DNA of 64,000 bases. It comes from Heteroscillospira sp050943935. Its GTDB lineage: Bacteria; Bacillota; Clostridia; Oscillospirales; Oscillospiraceae. The stretch covers positions 150,512-214,511 of the forward strand of contig JBMNQC010000002.1 of NCBI GenBank assembly GCA_050943935.1. The letters run 5' to 3'. Shown here one piece after another: positions 51,627 to 60,166 of the stretch. The notes beneath the pieces were generated by a model, which was not told the origin of the DNA, searched no databases, and worked only from the letters and a program-made list of their open reading frames with translations. How positions within the stretch are numbered: position 1 is the first letter of the stretch; each line of letters opens with the position of its first letter. Made by a program: the position numbers and the translations under genes.

Positions 51627-52624
51627 TTCGCAGCCTCCTTCTTTGCGGCCTTTGCCTTCTGCATATCCTCCTTGGATACGCCGAAGCGGCGGGGCATGGT
51701 ATAGCGGTCAATGAGCCACACGCAGACGTTCATAATGAGGATGGCGTAGGAGACGCCCTCAACATAACCGCCGAAGTAGCGGATGAGAACGGTGAGGCAG
51801 CCGCAGCCTATGCCGTAGACGATCTGGCCCTTGGGGGTAATGGGGCTGGTGGCGTAGTCGGTAGCCATGAAGATAGCGCCCAGCATCAGGCCGCCGCCGA
51901 AGAGGTTATAGAGCATCCACAGGATGGGATCATTGCCTCTGGGGAAGATAAGGGTGAGCACAGCCACGGTCAGGAGATAGCTGGCGGGGATGCGCAGGCT
52001 GATGACCTTTCTCCACACCAGATAGGCGCCGCCCAGCAGCAGAGCCAGAGCGCTTATCTCGCCCAGGGAGCCGCCGATTGTGCCCAGGAAGCTGCCCATG
52101 ACGCTGATGCCCTCGGGCAGCTTGCCCAGGTGCAGGAAAGACATGGGGGTGGCACTGGTGACAACGTCTGCGCCGTAGGAGAAGTTGGGAGCCTGCCAGG
52201 TGGTCATGAGCACGGGCCAGGAGAACAGGAAGGCGCGGCCTGCCAGAGCAGGGTTCACAAAGTTCTTACCGAGGCCGCCGTAGAGCTGCTTGACAACAAC
52301 GATGGCAAAGAAGCCGCCGATAACAGGCAGCCACACGGGCACGCCTGCGGGCAGGCAGCAGGCCAGCAGCACACCGGTGACAACAGCGCTGAAGTCGCCG
52401 ATGGTGTTGGATTTTTTCATAAGCTTGCGGTATCCCCACTCAAAAAACACGCAGGAGACAACAGAGGAGACAATGACCATCAGGGCGCTCATGCCGAACA
52501 TGATCACAGCTACTGCCAGAGCGGGAACAAGGGCGATGACAACATCGCGCATGATGCTGGCGGTGTTCTGTGCCGCGCGAATATGGGGAGAAGAGGATAC
52601 TGTGAGTTTGGGCATTTCGTTCAT
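51623..52624 (-). CDS. rnfD: Rnf electron transport complex subunit RnfD
   Basis: 333-residue membrane subunit, about ten helices, with a flavin-binding Thr in VVTSATPMSFL (about 158-168) and KNFVNPALAGRAFLFSWP before it (about 124-142). RnfD carries covalent FMN and helps move ions across the membrane. The start ATG overlaps the rnfC stop codon region. Confidence 0.95.
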   Translation of the reverse strand: MNEMPKLTVSSSPHIRAAQNTASIMRDVVIALVPALAVAVIMFGMSALMVIVSSVVSCVFFEWGYRKLMKKSNTIGDFSAVVTGVLLACCLPAGVPVWLPVIGGFFAIVVVKQLYGGLGKNFVNPALAGRAFLFSWPVLMTTWQAPNFSYGADVVTSATPMSFLHLGKLPEGISVMGSFLGTIGGSLGEISALALLLGGAYLVWRKVISLRIPASYLLTVAVLTLIFPRGNDPILWMLYNLFGGGLMLGAIFMATDYATSPITPKGQIVYGIGCGCLTVLIRYFGGYVEGVSYAILIMNVCVWLIDRYTMPRRFGVSKEDMQKAKAAKKEAAK

Positions 52625-53997
52625 TATTTCTTCTCCTCCTTTCCGGCCTCGGCAGCGGCCTTTGCAGCCTCAGCCTTGGCTTTGTCAGCCGCCATCTTGG
52701 CCTGCATTTTGGCCTTTCCGGTACGGCAGGAATGAGTCAGGTGCAGGCGGCCGGGGCAGTTGTAGGTGCAGGCGCCGCACTCGATGCAGTCCATGATGTG
52801 GTATCTGTCCATGCCCTCATAGTCGGTCTTGCTCTCCACCAGATACAGATAGGCGGGCTGCAGACGCATGGGGCAGACGCTGGCGCACTTGCCGCAGCGG
52901 ATGCAGGTGGGCTCGGGAACGGTCTGGTCCTCGTCCTCTGCAAAGCAGGTGAGCGCGTTGGTACCCTTGGTTACGGAAACGGAGAGATTGTAGAGGGCGT
53001 TGCCCATCATGGGGCCGCCCATCAGTACCTTTTTGGGGGTCTTGGCAAAGCCGCCGGCCTGCTCAATGACGTACTCAACGGGAGTACCCACGGGAACCAC
53101 AAGGTTCTTGGGCTCGGCGATGGCGCTGCCGGTGACGGTGACCACACGCTCGATGGCGGGGCGGCCCTCATGGAGCGCACGGTAGACGGAGTAGGCGGTG
53201 AAGGTGTTGAACACGGCGCAGCCCACGGTGGCGGGCAGTCCTCCGGGAGGCACCTCACGGCCGGTAACGGTCTGAATGAGCTGCTTTTCAGCGCCCTGGG
53301 GGTAACGGCAGGGCAGAGACAGTATCTCTATGCCGCTGTCGGCGCTGTTCTTCTCACGGAGCAGAGCAATGGCGTCGGCCTTGTTCTCCTCAATGGCGAA
53401 AGTGGACTTGTCCACACCGCAGGCCTTCATGATAAGGGCGATGCCGCCCAGCACCTCTTCGGGGTGCTCCAGCATAGTGCGATGGTCGCTGGTTATGTAG
53501 GGCTCGCACTCCGCGCCGTTTATAATGACGGTATCCACCTTGCCCTTGCCGCTGGTTATCTTGAACGCGGTGGGGAAGGTAGCGCCGCCCATGCCGACTA
53601 TGCCGGCCTCGCGGATAAGCTTTGCGATGGCATCGGGATCGTTAAGCTGCTCCTCGGTGGCGGGAACCATGGTCTCGCAGGGAGTATACAGCTCGTCGTT
53701 CTCGATGATGACGGAGTTCACCATGGTGCCGTTGGCATGGAGCCTGGGCTCGATGGCTATGACCTTACCGGAAACGGATGCGTGGATAGGTGCGGACACC
53801 GGCGATGCCGCGTCACCTATTTTCTGACCCAGCTTCACCTCGTCTCCCACGGCAACCGTGGGCTGACAGGGCGCGCCGATGTGCAGAGACATTGGTATGA
53901 CTACCTGTTTGGGAGGAGTCATGACCGTCACTGCCGCTTTGTTGGCGGGCGCCTTCTTATCGTTGGGATGGACGCCGCCGAAAAACTTGAATGACAT
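52624..53997 (-). CDS. rnfC: Rnf electron transport complex subunit RnfC
   Basis: 457-residue NADH- and FMN-binding subunit. Lipoyl-like N-terminus, GGATFPTAFK and INGAECEPYITSDHRTMLE (about 134-175), HEGRPAIERVVTVTG, a nucleotide-binding GGPMMGNAL, then two 4Fe-4S motifs: CIRCGKCASVCPMRLQP (about 364-380) and CIECGACTYNCPGR (about 407-420). The end is Ala/Lys-rich (AKAEAAKAAAEAGKEE). First gene of the operon; promoter at 54079-54051. Confidence 0.96.
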   Translation of the reverse strand: MSFKFFGGVHPNDKKAPANKAAVTVMTPPKQVVIPMSLHIGAPCQPTVAVGDEVKLGQKIGDAASPVSAPIHASVSGKVIAIEPRLHANGTMVNSVIIENDELYTPCETMVPATEEQLNDPDAIAKLIREAGIVGMGGATFPTAFKITSGKGKVDTVIINGAECEPYITSDHRTMLEHPEEVLGGIALIMKACGVDKSTFAIEENKADAIALLREKNSADSGIEILSLPCRYPQGAEKQLIQTVTGREVPPGGLPATVGCAVFNTFTAYSVYRALHEGRPAIERVVTVTGSAIAEPKNLVVPVGTPVEYVIEQAGGFAKTPKKVLMGGPMMGNALYNLSVSVTKGTNALTCFAEDEDQTVPEPTCIRCGKCASVCPMRLQPAYLYLVESKTDYEGMDRYHIMDCIECGACTYNCPGRLHLTHSCRTGKAKMQAKMAADKAKAEAAKAAAEAGKEEKK

Positions 53998-54050
53998 GAG
54001 CTCACCTCTTCTTGATACAAGAATTTCCTAAGTGCAAAGAAATACACTTA

Positions 54051-54079
54051 ACTATACTACAAAATTCATAAAAAGTCCA
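54051..54079 (-). promoter_or_regulatory. promoter of the rnf operon
   Basis: Minus strand TGGACT (54079-54074), 17-base spacer, TATAGT (54056-54051), about 55 bases before rnfC; RBS GAGGTG. Confidence 0.5.
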
Positions 54080-54089
54080 TAACTTGACC

Positions 54090-54570
54090 TGTTGCAGCGC
54101 AATAATTGTGACAAAGCACAAAATTCTCACAAATTATCGCCGCTCAACGTATTTAATTAACATTTTTCCACAAAAACGGCGAGCCTGCGCCAGAGCCGCT
54201 AATGTTTACATAATGTCTTTAATCTGTACCGCGGCTCCGCCGCCGTGTTAATTTTAACACGCATATTTGGTTAATTTCAATGTATAATATTTGCCATGTT
54301 TTCATATTTTTCAGCGTTTTTTCGTCATTTAAGTTTACATAATCACTTTAGTGATTCTTAGCTTTGTCCATCATGCGCCGCTTTAAATACATAATAATTA
54401 TTTCTCACATGCTTTATATGGGTTGTAGGAATTTATAAAAACTCCTTCGCAATACCGTCAAAAGCTACATATGGCATCAAAATAAATTAATTGTTAAAAT
54501 TCTTCTCAAACGCGGCTTAGATAATGCTCCAAAATGCGAATATCTGCCGTCGCGGCGGTGCAAATAAATA
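54090..54570. other. AT-rich intergenic region between rnf and the tRNA genes
   Basis: About 480 bases with no gene. It contains small palindromes: GTGTTAATTTTAACAC (54246-54261) and AATCACTTTAGTGATT (54345-54360), plus TTGTGA...TCACAA (54106-54132). Probably regulatory for rnf; no binding site can be named with confidence. Confidence 0.5.
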
Positions 54571-54600
54571 AAAGAGACACGACATATGTCGTGTCTCTTT
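54571..54600. terminator. terminator of the tRNA operon
   Basis: Perfect 30-base palindrome with AAAGAGACACGACAT arms; A/T ends allow use in both directions, mainly after tRNA-Thr on the minus strand. Confidence 0.85.
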
Positions 54601-54602
54601 TA

Positions 54603-54678
<76 letters not shown>

Positions 54679-54681
54679 AAG

Positions 54682-54758
54682 TGGCGACCCAGAACGGGCT
54701 CGAACCGTCGACCTCCAGCGTGACAGGCTGGCGTTCTAACCAACTGAACTACTGGGCC
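54682..54758 (-). tRNA. tRNA-Asp (GTC)
   Basis: 77 bases with encoded CCA. Acceptor GGCCCAG/CTGGGTC, D arm AGTTCAGTTGGTTAGAAC, anticodon loop CTGTCAC (GTC), T arm CGACGGTTCGAGCCCGT. Three bases upstream of tRNA-Thr. Confidence 0.97.
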
Positions 54759-54772
54759 ACAAGCGCTTTGCC

Positions 54773-54801
54773 ATTATACAATCGTTTCAGACGTTTGTCA
54801 A
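54773..54801 (-). promoter_or_regulatory. sigma-A promoter of the tRNA operon
   Basis: Minus strand consensus TTGACA (54801-54796), 17-base spacer, TATAAT (54778-54773), ending about 15 bases before tRNA-Asp. Confidence 0.9.
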
Positions 54802-54982
54802 TACCTTTTTTCGAACTTTTTTGCCGTCCTTTTGGGGCTCGTCCTCAACAACTGCGAAAGCCTGATAATATTAACACAGTTCCCGCCGGATTGCAAGCGC
54901 TTTTTCAAAAATTTTGCCGCTCTTGCCACCGGGACTCAAATGTGCTAAACTGATACCACATATAATGAAAGGCGGTGGCTCC

Positions 54983-56068
54983 GTGAGGCGTGCTGTTACT
55001 TTAATACTCGTATTGGCGCTTGTATTCGCCATGGCTGTTGCCGGGGCCGCGTCCACACCGGAGGTCTGCTTTCTGGCGCTGAATGAAAATGTGCAGGAGC
55101 TGAGCGTGGCGCCCTATTTCTACGGCTCTGCCTTTGTGCCCTACTCCGTTTTCGGCAGCTTCCGCATATATTCCTCCTTTTTCTCCAGCAGCAATACCAT
55201 CTCTCTGTACCGCTCGGATAAGCAGCTGTATTTTAACCTCACCACCGGCCAGGCCTATGATGGAGACGATAATTACTACGCCACATCCACAGTCAAGAAA
55301 AACGGCCAGGTATATGTGTCCGTGCCCTTTGTGTGCAATTTCTTCGGCCTCAACTGGTCCTATATCAAGGGCATAGGCTACGGCGATATTCTGCGCATAA
55401 CAGACAGCGACAGCTATTTGTCTGATTCCGAATTCATAGTTGCCGCCGCCTCTATCATGCAGCCCAGGTATGAGAGCTATATAAGCTCTCTCACGCCATC
55501 CCCCTCGCCTTCCCCCTCCGCGTTGCCTGCCTCGCCCACTCCCACCGCCATACACAATACCACACCCGTGTATCTTAGCTTCGAGGGCGTTCCAAGCGCC
55601 CGCCTGCTGGATTTGCTGGCGCGCTATTCCGCAAATGCCGCCTTTTACCTTACGCCGGAGGAGATAGCCGCTTCCCCCGACACAGTCCGCCGCATATACG
55701 GCAGCGGCCACAGCATAGGTGTTTTCTGCGGTGCCGACCCGGCGGCGGATTTTGCAGCCGGCTCCGCTCTGCTGCTGGACGCCGTTCAGATACGCACGGT
55801 GCTGGTCTCCTCCTCCGGCGATGCAATGACCGCCTGCCAGAACTATGCCGTACAGTCTCAGCTGAGGATGGGGCAGATAACCCTGGACGCCGCCGACCGC
55901 TTCGGCTACGGCGTGAGCAGCCAGAACATAATAAGCCGCATAGAGGCGGCCCAGCGCAGCGTGCATCTGCGTCTGGACTGCTCCGACAACTCAGTAAGCG
56001 CCCTAAGCCGGGTACTTAGCTATCTCAGCGCCAATCAATACGACCTGCGCCTGGAGCGCGAGGTCTGA
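54983..56068 (+). CDS. exported protein with degenerate polysaccharide-deacetylase-like domain
   Basis: 361-residue predicted exported protein. GTG start behind AAAGGCGG; signal peptide (residues 1-23). Residues 30-165 look like a copper-amine-oxidase-N/stalk-like domain (YRSDKQLYFNLTTGQAY, VKKNGQVYVSVPFVCNFF). A Ser/Pro spacer (about 175-195) leads to a NodB-like fold in which TFDDG is replaced by SFEGVP, the FF motif by NAAFYLT, and the HxxxH site by GHSIGVFCG. Catalytic metal residues are therefore lost; a binding or regulatory role is inferred. Confidence 0.75.
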   Translation: MRRAVTLILVLALVFAMAVAGAASTPEVCFLALNENVQELSVAPYFYGSAFVPYSVFGSFRIYSSFFSSSNTISLYRSDKQLYFNLTTGQAYDGDDNYYATSTVKKNGQVYVSVPFVCNFFGLNWSYIKGIGYGDILRITDSDSYLSDSEFIVAAASIMQPRYESYISSLTPSPSPSPSALPASPTPTAIHNTTPVYLSFEGVPSARLLDLLARYSANAAFYLTPEEIAASPDTVRRIYGSGHSIGVFCGADPAADFAAGSALLLDAVQIRTVLVSSSGDAMTACQNYAVQSQLRMGQITLDAADRFGYGVSSQNIISRIEAAQRSVHLRLDCSDNSVSALSRVLSYLSANQYDLRLEREV

Positions 56069-56081
56069 CGGAGGTATTTTT

Positions 56082-56822
56082 ATGAACACTCAACTCAAGG
56101 CCGTCATTCTGGCCGCGGGCAAGGGCACCCGCATGCAGACCGAGGGCGTGTCCCTGCCCAAGGTGATGCGTCAGGCTCTGGGCAATCCCCTGCTGCACTA
56201 TGTGCTCTCCGCTCTGGATTTCATACAGCCCGAGGACTGTATTCTTGTTGTCGGCTATAAAAAGGAATATGTGGAGGAGGCCTTTCCCCGGTGCCGCTTT
56301 GCACTCCAGGCAGAGCAGCTGGGCACAGGCCACGCCGTGCAGTGCGCATACGAGGCTCTGGGCGATTTCCAGGGCAGCATCCTGGTCTGCTGCGGCGATA
56401 TGCCCCTCATCCGCCGTGAGACCTACGCGGAGCTCTGCCGCGCCCACGAGAGCGAAAATAACGCCTGTACCATACTCAGCGGCGACTGTGACACCTATCT
56501 CCCCTACGGCCGCATCCTGCGGGACGGCGACGGCAATTTCGCCGGCATGGTGGAGGAAAAGGACGCCACCGAGGAGCAAAAGCGCATTACCGAGCTGAAC
56601 AGCGGCGTGTATGTTTTCAGCGCCCCGGCCCTCAAGGCCGTGCTGGGCCAGCTCCGCAGCGACAACGCCCAGGGCGAGTATTACCTCACCGACGCCCCCG
56701 CCCTCATGCAGAAGCAGGGCATGAAAGTCGGCGTCTGCCGCCGGAATCTGGGCATGGAGATAATAGGCGTGAACACCCCCGCCCAGCTCCGCGAGGTCGA
56801 GGAGATACTGCAAAGCAGATAA
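56082..56822 (+). CDS. NTP-transferase (GlmU N-terminal-like pyrophosphorylase)
   Basis: 246-residue single-domain nucleotidyltransferase. Motifs VILAAGKGTRM (about 8-18), LPKVMRQALGNPLL, QAEQLGTGHAV (about 82-92), ILVCCGDMPLI (about 105-115) and ITELNSGVYVF (about 169-179) match the uridylyltransferase half of GlmU. The left-handed beta-helix acetyltransferase half is absent. It probably makes a UDP- or other nucleotide-sugar. 13 bases after the deacetylase-like gene; RBS GGAGG. Confidence 0.87.
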   Translation: MNTQLKAVILAAGKGTRMQTEGVSLPKVMRQALGNPLLHYVLSALDFIQPEDCILVVGYKKEYVEEAFPRCRFALQAEQLGTGHAVQCAYEALGDFQGSILVCCGDMPLIRRETYAELCRAHESENNACTILSGDCDTYLPYGRILRDGDGNFAGMVEEKDATEEQKRITELNSGVYVFSAPALKAVLGQLRSDNAQGEYYLTDAPALMQKQGMKVGVCRRNLGMEIIGVNTPAQLREVEEILQSR

Positions 56823-56827
56823 AGCAT

Positions 56828-56855
56828 CAGCCCCCTGGAAACAGGGGGCTGTTTT
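56828..56855 (+). terminator. terminator of the nucleotidyltransferase gene
   Basis: CAGCCCCCT/AGGGGGCTG arms with a 6-base loop, then TTTT. Confidence 0.85.
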
Positions 56856-56869
56856 GAATGAACACTCAC

Positions 56870-57380
56870 TCGGCACTCTCCGCAGGATACGCTCCCATAA
56901 CAGGGGCGGTGCCCTCCGCAGAGGGCTGGAAGGGTTTAATCTATCAATTTTGCAGAAAACTCATTCTTAGCGTGTAGGGGCGCGCATTGCGCGCCCACGA
57001 TGTCCGCAGAGAGAACGTGGCGCAGTCTGCGGACTGCGTAGTGCGACCCCATTTCTTTTAAAAGAAACGGTGTCGCCCGCCAAAGAAACTTACAGTTCGC
57101 CAAGGGCCGTAAGCTGAGCCTTCGGCTCACCTTACTCAAATGGCGAAGTGATAGTGCCACCAAATCGCGCCTGATTCGGTGGAATTGGGCGGTAGGTTTC
57201 AACATAAAGCTCACCTGTTACTATTGCACTCAGACACAGGCCAAGGCTTGCAGCCACCGCCGTACGAGCGCGTTGTGCGCGTCGGCGAGGCCCAAAAGAG
57301 TATACTACTTAGGCAGATTCTTTGGGAAGTCTGAAACCCGTTTCTTCAAAGAAATGGGTTTCAGAACACGCCCAAGTCTC
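56870..57380 (+). repeat. modular palindromic intergenic repeat, copy 4 (composite)
   Basis: About 500 bp. Contains a variant hairpin A (57043-57076, arms GCGACCCC/GGTGTCGC), hairpin B (57096-57147), the CCACCAAATCGCGCCTGATTCGGTGG block, AAAGCTCACCTG, the long block shared with copy 3, and a second, reverse hairpin A (57331-57364). It also has GGGGCGCGCATTGCGCGCCC, a 20-base palindrome. No credible gene. Confidence 0.8.
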
Positions 57381-57393
57381 CACATCAAAAACC

Positions 57394-57421
57394 ACGGCGG
57401 CAGACATCGGTCTGCCGCCGT
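57394..57421 (-). terminator. terminator of the two-component/EcsC operon
   Basis: ACGGCGGCAGAC/GTCTGCCGCCGT arms with a 4-base loop, followed on the minus strand by GGTTTTTG. Confidence 0.85.
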
Positions 57422-57425
57422 ATTA

Positions 57426-58187
57426 TTATCTCAGCCTGCTCATAAGATACCGCTTTTCATATTTCATGGCTGCCAGTCTGGATATTCTTCCGTACAGCCG
57501 TCCGTTCACTATACCGCCCACGGCGCCAATCAGAGGTATGCCCTGAATAAATTTTTCCGCCAGCAGGGCGTCTGCCAGGGCCTCAGAGGCGGCGGCTATC
57601 TCCGCCCCCATATCCTCCGTCCGTTCAGGAGGCAGGTCCAGCAAGCGGCTGAGGGCCGCCCTCTCATCCCCAGCCGCCAGCGCTGCCCGTATAAGGCGCA
57701 GTATATACAGCTGCTCCTCCTGGCTGTCGAAATCATAGCCGTAGCCCGAGGCCAGCTCATACAGGCCTTTCAGCATTGTCGCCGTGAGCAGGGGGATATC
57801 CGGCAGCCCCAGGCCGAGAAAGCCCAGTCCCGCCCCCGCGGCGGCCGTGGCTGCGCCGTTTTTCAGCTGCCCCAGGGCCAGAGAGCGGCGCAGGCGCTCC
57901 ATGCCGTTGAGAGAGCGGGTCTTTTCCGCCAGAGCATCCTGTCCGCAGAATTCCCTCACCAGCTTTTCCCGGTCAAAGCTCATGGATATCACGCCGCCGC
58001 AGTTCAGAAACAGCAGGCCAAAGGCCTTTTCAAAGGCCGCAGTCAAACTCTTCCGCACTCCCTGCGGCACCTTCTCCCGCAAACGGGCTTTTATGTCGCT
58101 TTTCGGCGGCTTTTTTGCCAGAGCGCGGCGCTCGGCAGCCTCTATGCGGCGCAGGCGGCTGCGCACTTCATACTGCATGGCGCTCAT
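57426..58187 (-). CDS. EcsC-family protein
   Basis: 253-residue protein with the EcsC-type central segment GAATAAAGAGLGFLGLGLPDIPLL (split near 110-134) and IQGIPLIGAVGGIVNG (about 215-230), both amphipathic and likely membrane-touching. In Bacillus, EcsC is linked to the Ecs ABC transporter; here no such transporter is adjacent. It overlaps the histidine kinase gene by 4 bases, so it is probably part of this operon's output or tuning. Confidence 0.8.
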   Translation of the reverse strand: MSAMQYEVRSRLRRIEAAERRALAKKPPKSDIKARLREKVPQGVRKSLTAAFEKAFGLLFLNCGGVISMSFDREKLVREFCGQDALAEKTRSLNGMERLRRSLALGQLKNGAATAAAGAGLGFLGLGLPDIPLLTATMLKGLYELASGYGYDFDSQEEQLYILRLIRAALAAGDERAALSRLLDLPPERTEDMGAEIAAASEALADALLAEKFIQGIPLIGAVGGIVNGRLYGRISRLAAMKYEKRYLMSRLR

Positions 58188-60139
58188 CCTATCTCGTTGA
58201 ACTGCAGCTCAGCTTTGAAGAGGTCGCCGTCCACGGAGAGGCTGAAGCGGCCGTTCTGCAGCTCCGTGAGGCTGCGGGCTATATTCAGGCCCAGGCCGCT
58301 GCCCTCGGTGTTGCGGCTCAGGTCACCCCGCACGAAGCGCTCGCTGAGCTCCTCGGGGTCTATATTCAGCATCTCCCGGGAGATGTTTTTCACCGCCAGA
58401 GTCACCCGCCCCTCATGGCGGCGCACGTCCAGATACACACGGGTGCCCGTCTGGGCGTATTTGCACACGTTGGACAGCAGGTTGTCTATCACCCTCCACA
58501 GCAGCCGTCCGTCGGCCATGATTTTCGGCGCGGGGTCGGGTATGTTCATGACCAGCTTGAGCTTGGCCTTGTCTATGCGCTCGGTGTACTCACCAAACAC
58601 CTGCCGCACTATCTCGCCCACATCCGTGGGGGACAAATTCACAGAGATATTGCCCGTAGAGGCCTTGCTGGCCTCCACCAGGTCCTCGGTCAGCTTCTTG
58701 AGCCTGGCTGACTGGCGGTCCAGCACATCCACATACTCGGCGGCCTTGCCGCTCAGCTCCTCCTTTTTCAGCAGGTCCACATAGTTGACTATGCTGGTGA
58801 GGGGGGTTTTTATATCGTGGGACACATTTGTAATAAGCTCAGTTTTCATCCTCTCGCTTTTCAGCTGCTTATCCACAGCCTTGGATATGCCCTGGGCTAT
58901 GGAGTTCAGGTCGTCCCCGTGCTTTTGGAGATCCCAGAGCATTTTGGAGGTATCCACCGTCTCCTCCAGCTCTCCCGCCGCGAGGCGCTCTCCGGCCTTT
59001 TTCAGCTTCATCATGTCCAAAGTCAGCCGCCAAACGGCCAGCACCAGCAGTACATTGAAAGCCAGCGCGAACATAAGCAGCAAGACGTTGAAATCCCATG
59101 TCTCCATCGCAATTAATATCATCAGGAATTCCATAAAGGCCACGCCGCCGGCCGCCAGAGCAGCCTTCCAGATGAGGGGCAGCCCATGTATAGTCTCACC
59201 CAGGCCGCCGAACATGCTCTGAACGGTATCTCCCAGGCCGCCAAACAGATGCTCACACGGCGCCCAGAGCTTGCGCAGAATTATCTTGGTCCACTTCCAG
59301 CCCCAGCGCAGCAGGCTTCCGCCCCAGCGCCAGATAAGGGTGTTCTCCCAGAACGCGCCGCGCTTCAGGCGCACCACCACGGTCATACCCATGAAGTAGG
59401 CCACGATATAGGTGGCCAACACGACCAGCGCCAGCAGGGGCAGTATCATTGTGAAATCCAGATTATAGCTCAGCTCGCCGGCAAAGACTATTCCGCACAC
59501 GCACAGCGTCAGCCCTGCCATCAGACAGAGGTCGAGAGGTATTCTGTCCACAGGGCCAAGCACTATCTCCTCCGTGTCCCTGCGGTGGCCCGCGGCCGCC
59601 AGCAGGAACGCCAGGCTCAGCACCGCCAGCAGGAAGGAGCAGAACACAGCCGGCGGCAGCATACTGCCATAGCTCTTCACAAAATCAAACATGGTCTTAT
59701 CCAGGTTGATGCCGTTCAGTCCCGGCGCCATATTCCTATCCATGTAGGTTTTTATTACATAGTTCTCGGCCGTCAGAGTATGGATATGCCCCGCATTCTC
59801 CAGCGGAGTGGCAAAGTAGCTTGCCATCAGCAGATTCCCGTCTGTGTCAAGTATCTCAAAGCTCAGCTCTCCCCGCCAGCTCATTTCATGGTGCCAGTAG
59901 CTGCGCAGATCCTCCAGGCTTATTTTGTCATTCTCAATACGGACATATATCTCCTGAGCTGAGTAATACAGCTGCCTGCGGCAGCTGTCCGTCTGAAAAT
60001 AATTATCGTACAGCGCCACCTGCGGCTGCTCATACATATAGACCGTTCCCAGCAGAGACACAGCAAAAACCACCAGCGACGCCAGCAGCAGTATAAAGGC
60101 TATCCCCTTCAGGAAGTAGCTTCCCCGTATTTTATTCAT
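58184..60139 (-). CDS. membrane sensor histidine kinase
   Basis: 651-residue kinase. First helix (about 8-30), an outer sensor region (30-145), several further helices (about 145-350), then HAMP-like linker. DHp/HisKA motif NVSHDIKTPLTSIVNYVDLL (about 435-455) holds the phosphorylated His. HATPase has DNLLSNVCKYA (N box, about 552) and GSGLGLNIARS (G2 box, about 622). Partner of the response regulator 22 bases upstream. ATG at 60139 is chosen (GGAGGG 6 bases before). Confidence 0.93.
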   Translation of the reverse strand: MNKIRGSYFLKGIAFILLLASLVVFAVSLLGTVYMYEQPQVALYDNYFQTDSCRRQLYYSAQEIYVRIENDKISLEDLRSYWHHEMSWRGELSFEILDTDGNLLMASYFATPLENAGHIHTLTAENYVIKTYMDRNMAPGLNGINLDKTMFDFVKSYGSMLPPAVFCSFLLAVLSLAFLLAAAGHRRDTEEIVLGPVDRIPLDLCLMAGLTLCVCGIVFAGELSYNLDFTMILPLLALVVLATYIVAYFMGMTVVVRLKRGAFWENTLIWRWGGSLLRWGWKWTKIILRKLWAPCEHLFGGLGDTVQSMFGGLGETIHGLPLIWKAALAAGGVAFMEFLMILIAMETWDFNVLLLMFALAFNVLLVLAVWRLTLDMMKLKKAGERLAAGELEETVDTSKMLWDLQKHGDDLNSIAQGISKAVDKQLKSERMKTELITNVSHDIKTPLTSIVNYVDLLKKEELSGKAAEYVDVLDRQSARLKKLTEDLVEASKASTGNISVNLSPTDVGEIVRQVFGEYTERIDKAKLKLVMNIPDPAPKIMADGRLLWRVIDNLLSNVCKYAQTGTRVYLDVRRHEGRVTLAVKNISREMLNIDPEELSERFVRGDLSRNTEGSGLGLNIARSLTELQNGRFSLSVDGDLFKAELQFNEIG

Positions 60140-60166
60140 ATTCACCCTCCAAATCCGGGAACCCTG

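Noticed and set aside
52732..53994. 420-residue plus-strand frame opposite rnfC
   Set aside because: Antisense shadow of a clear rnfC gene with Fe-S motifs; no initiation signals.
54246..54261. Rex-type redox operator before rnf
   Set aside because: TGTTAA and TTAACA arms are present but separated by 2 bases, not the 4 expected, and the TTGTGA/TCACAA pair at 54106-54132 has a 15-base gap. Attractive biologically, not supported by spacing.
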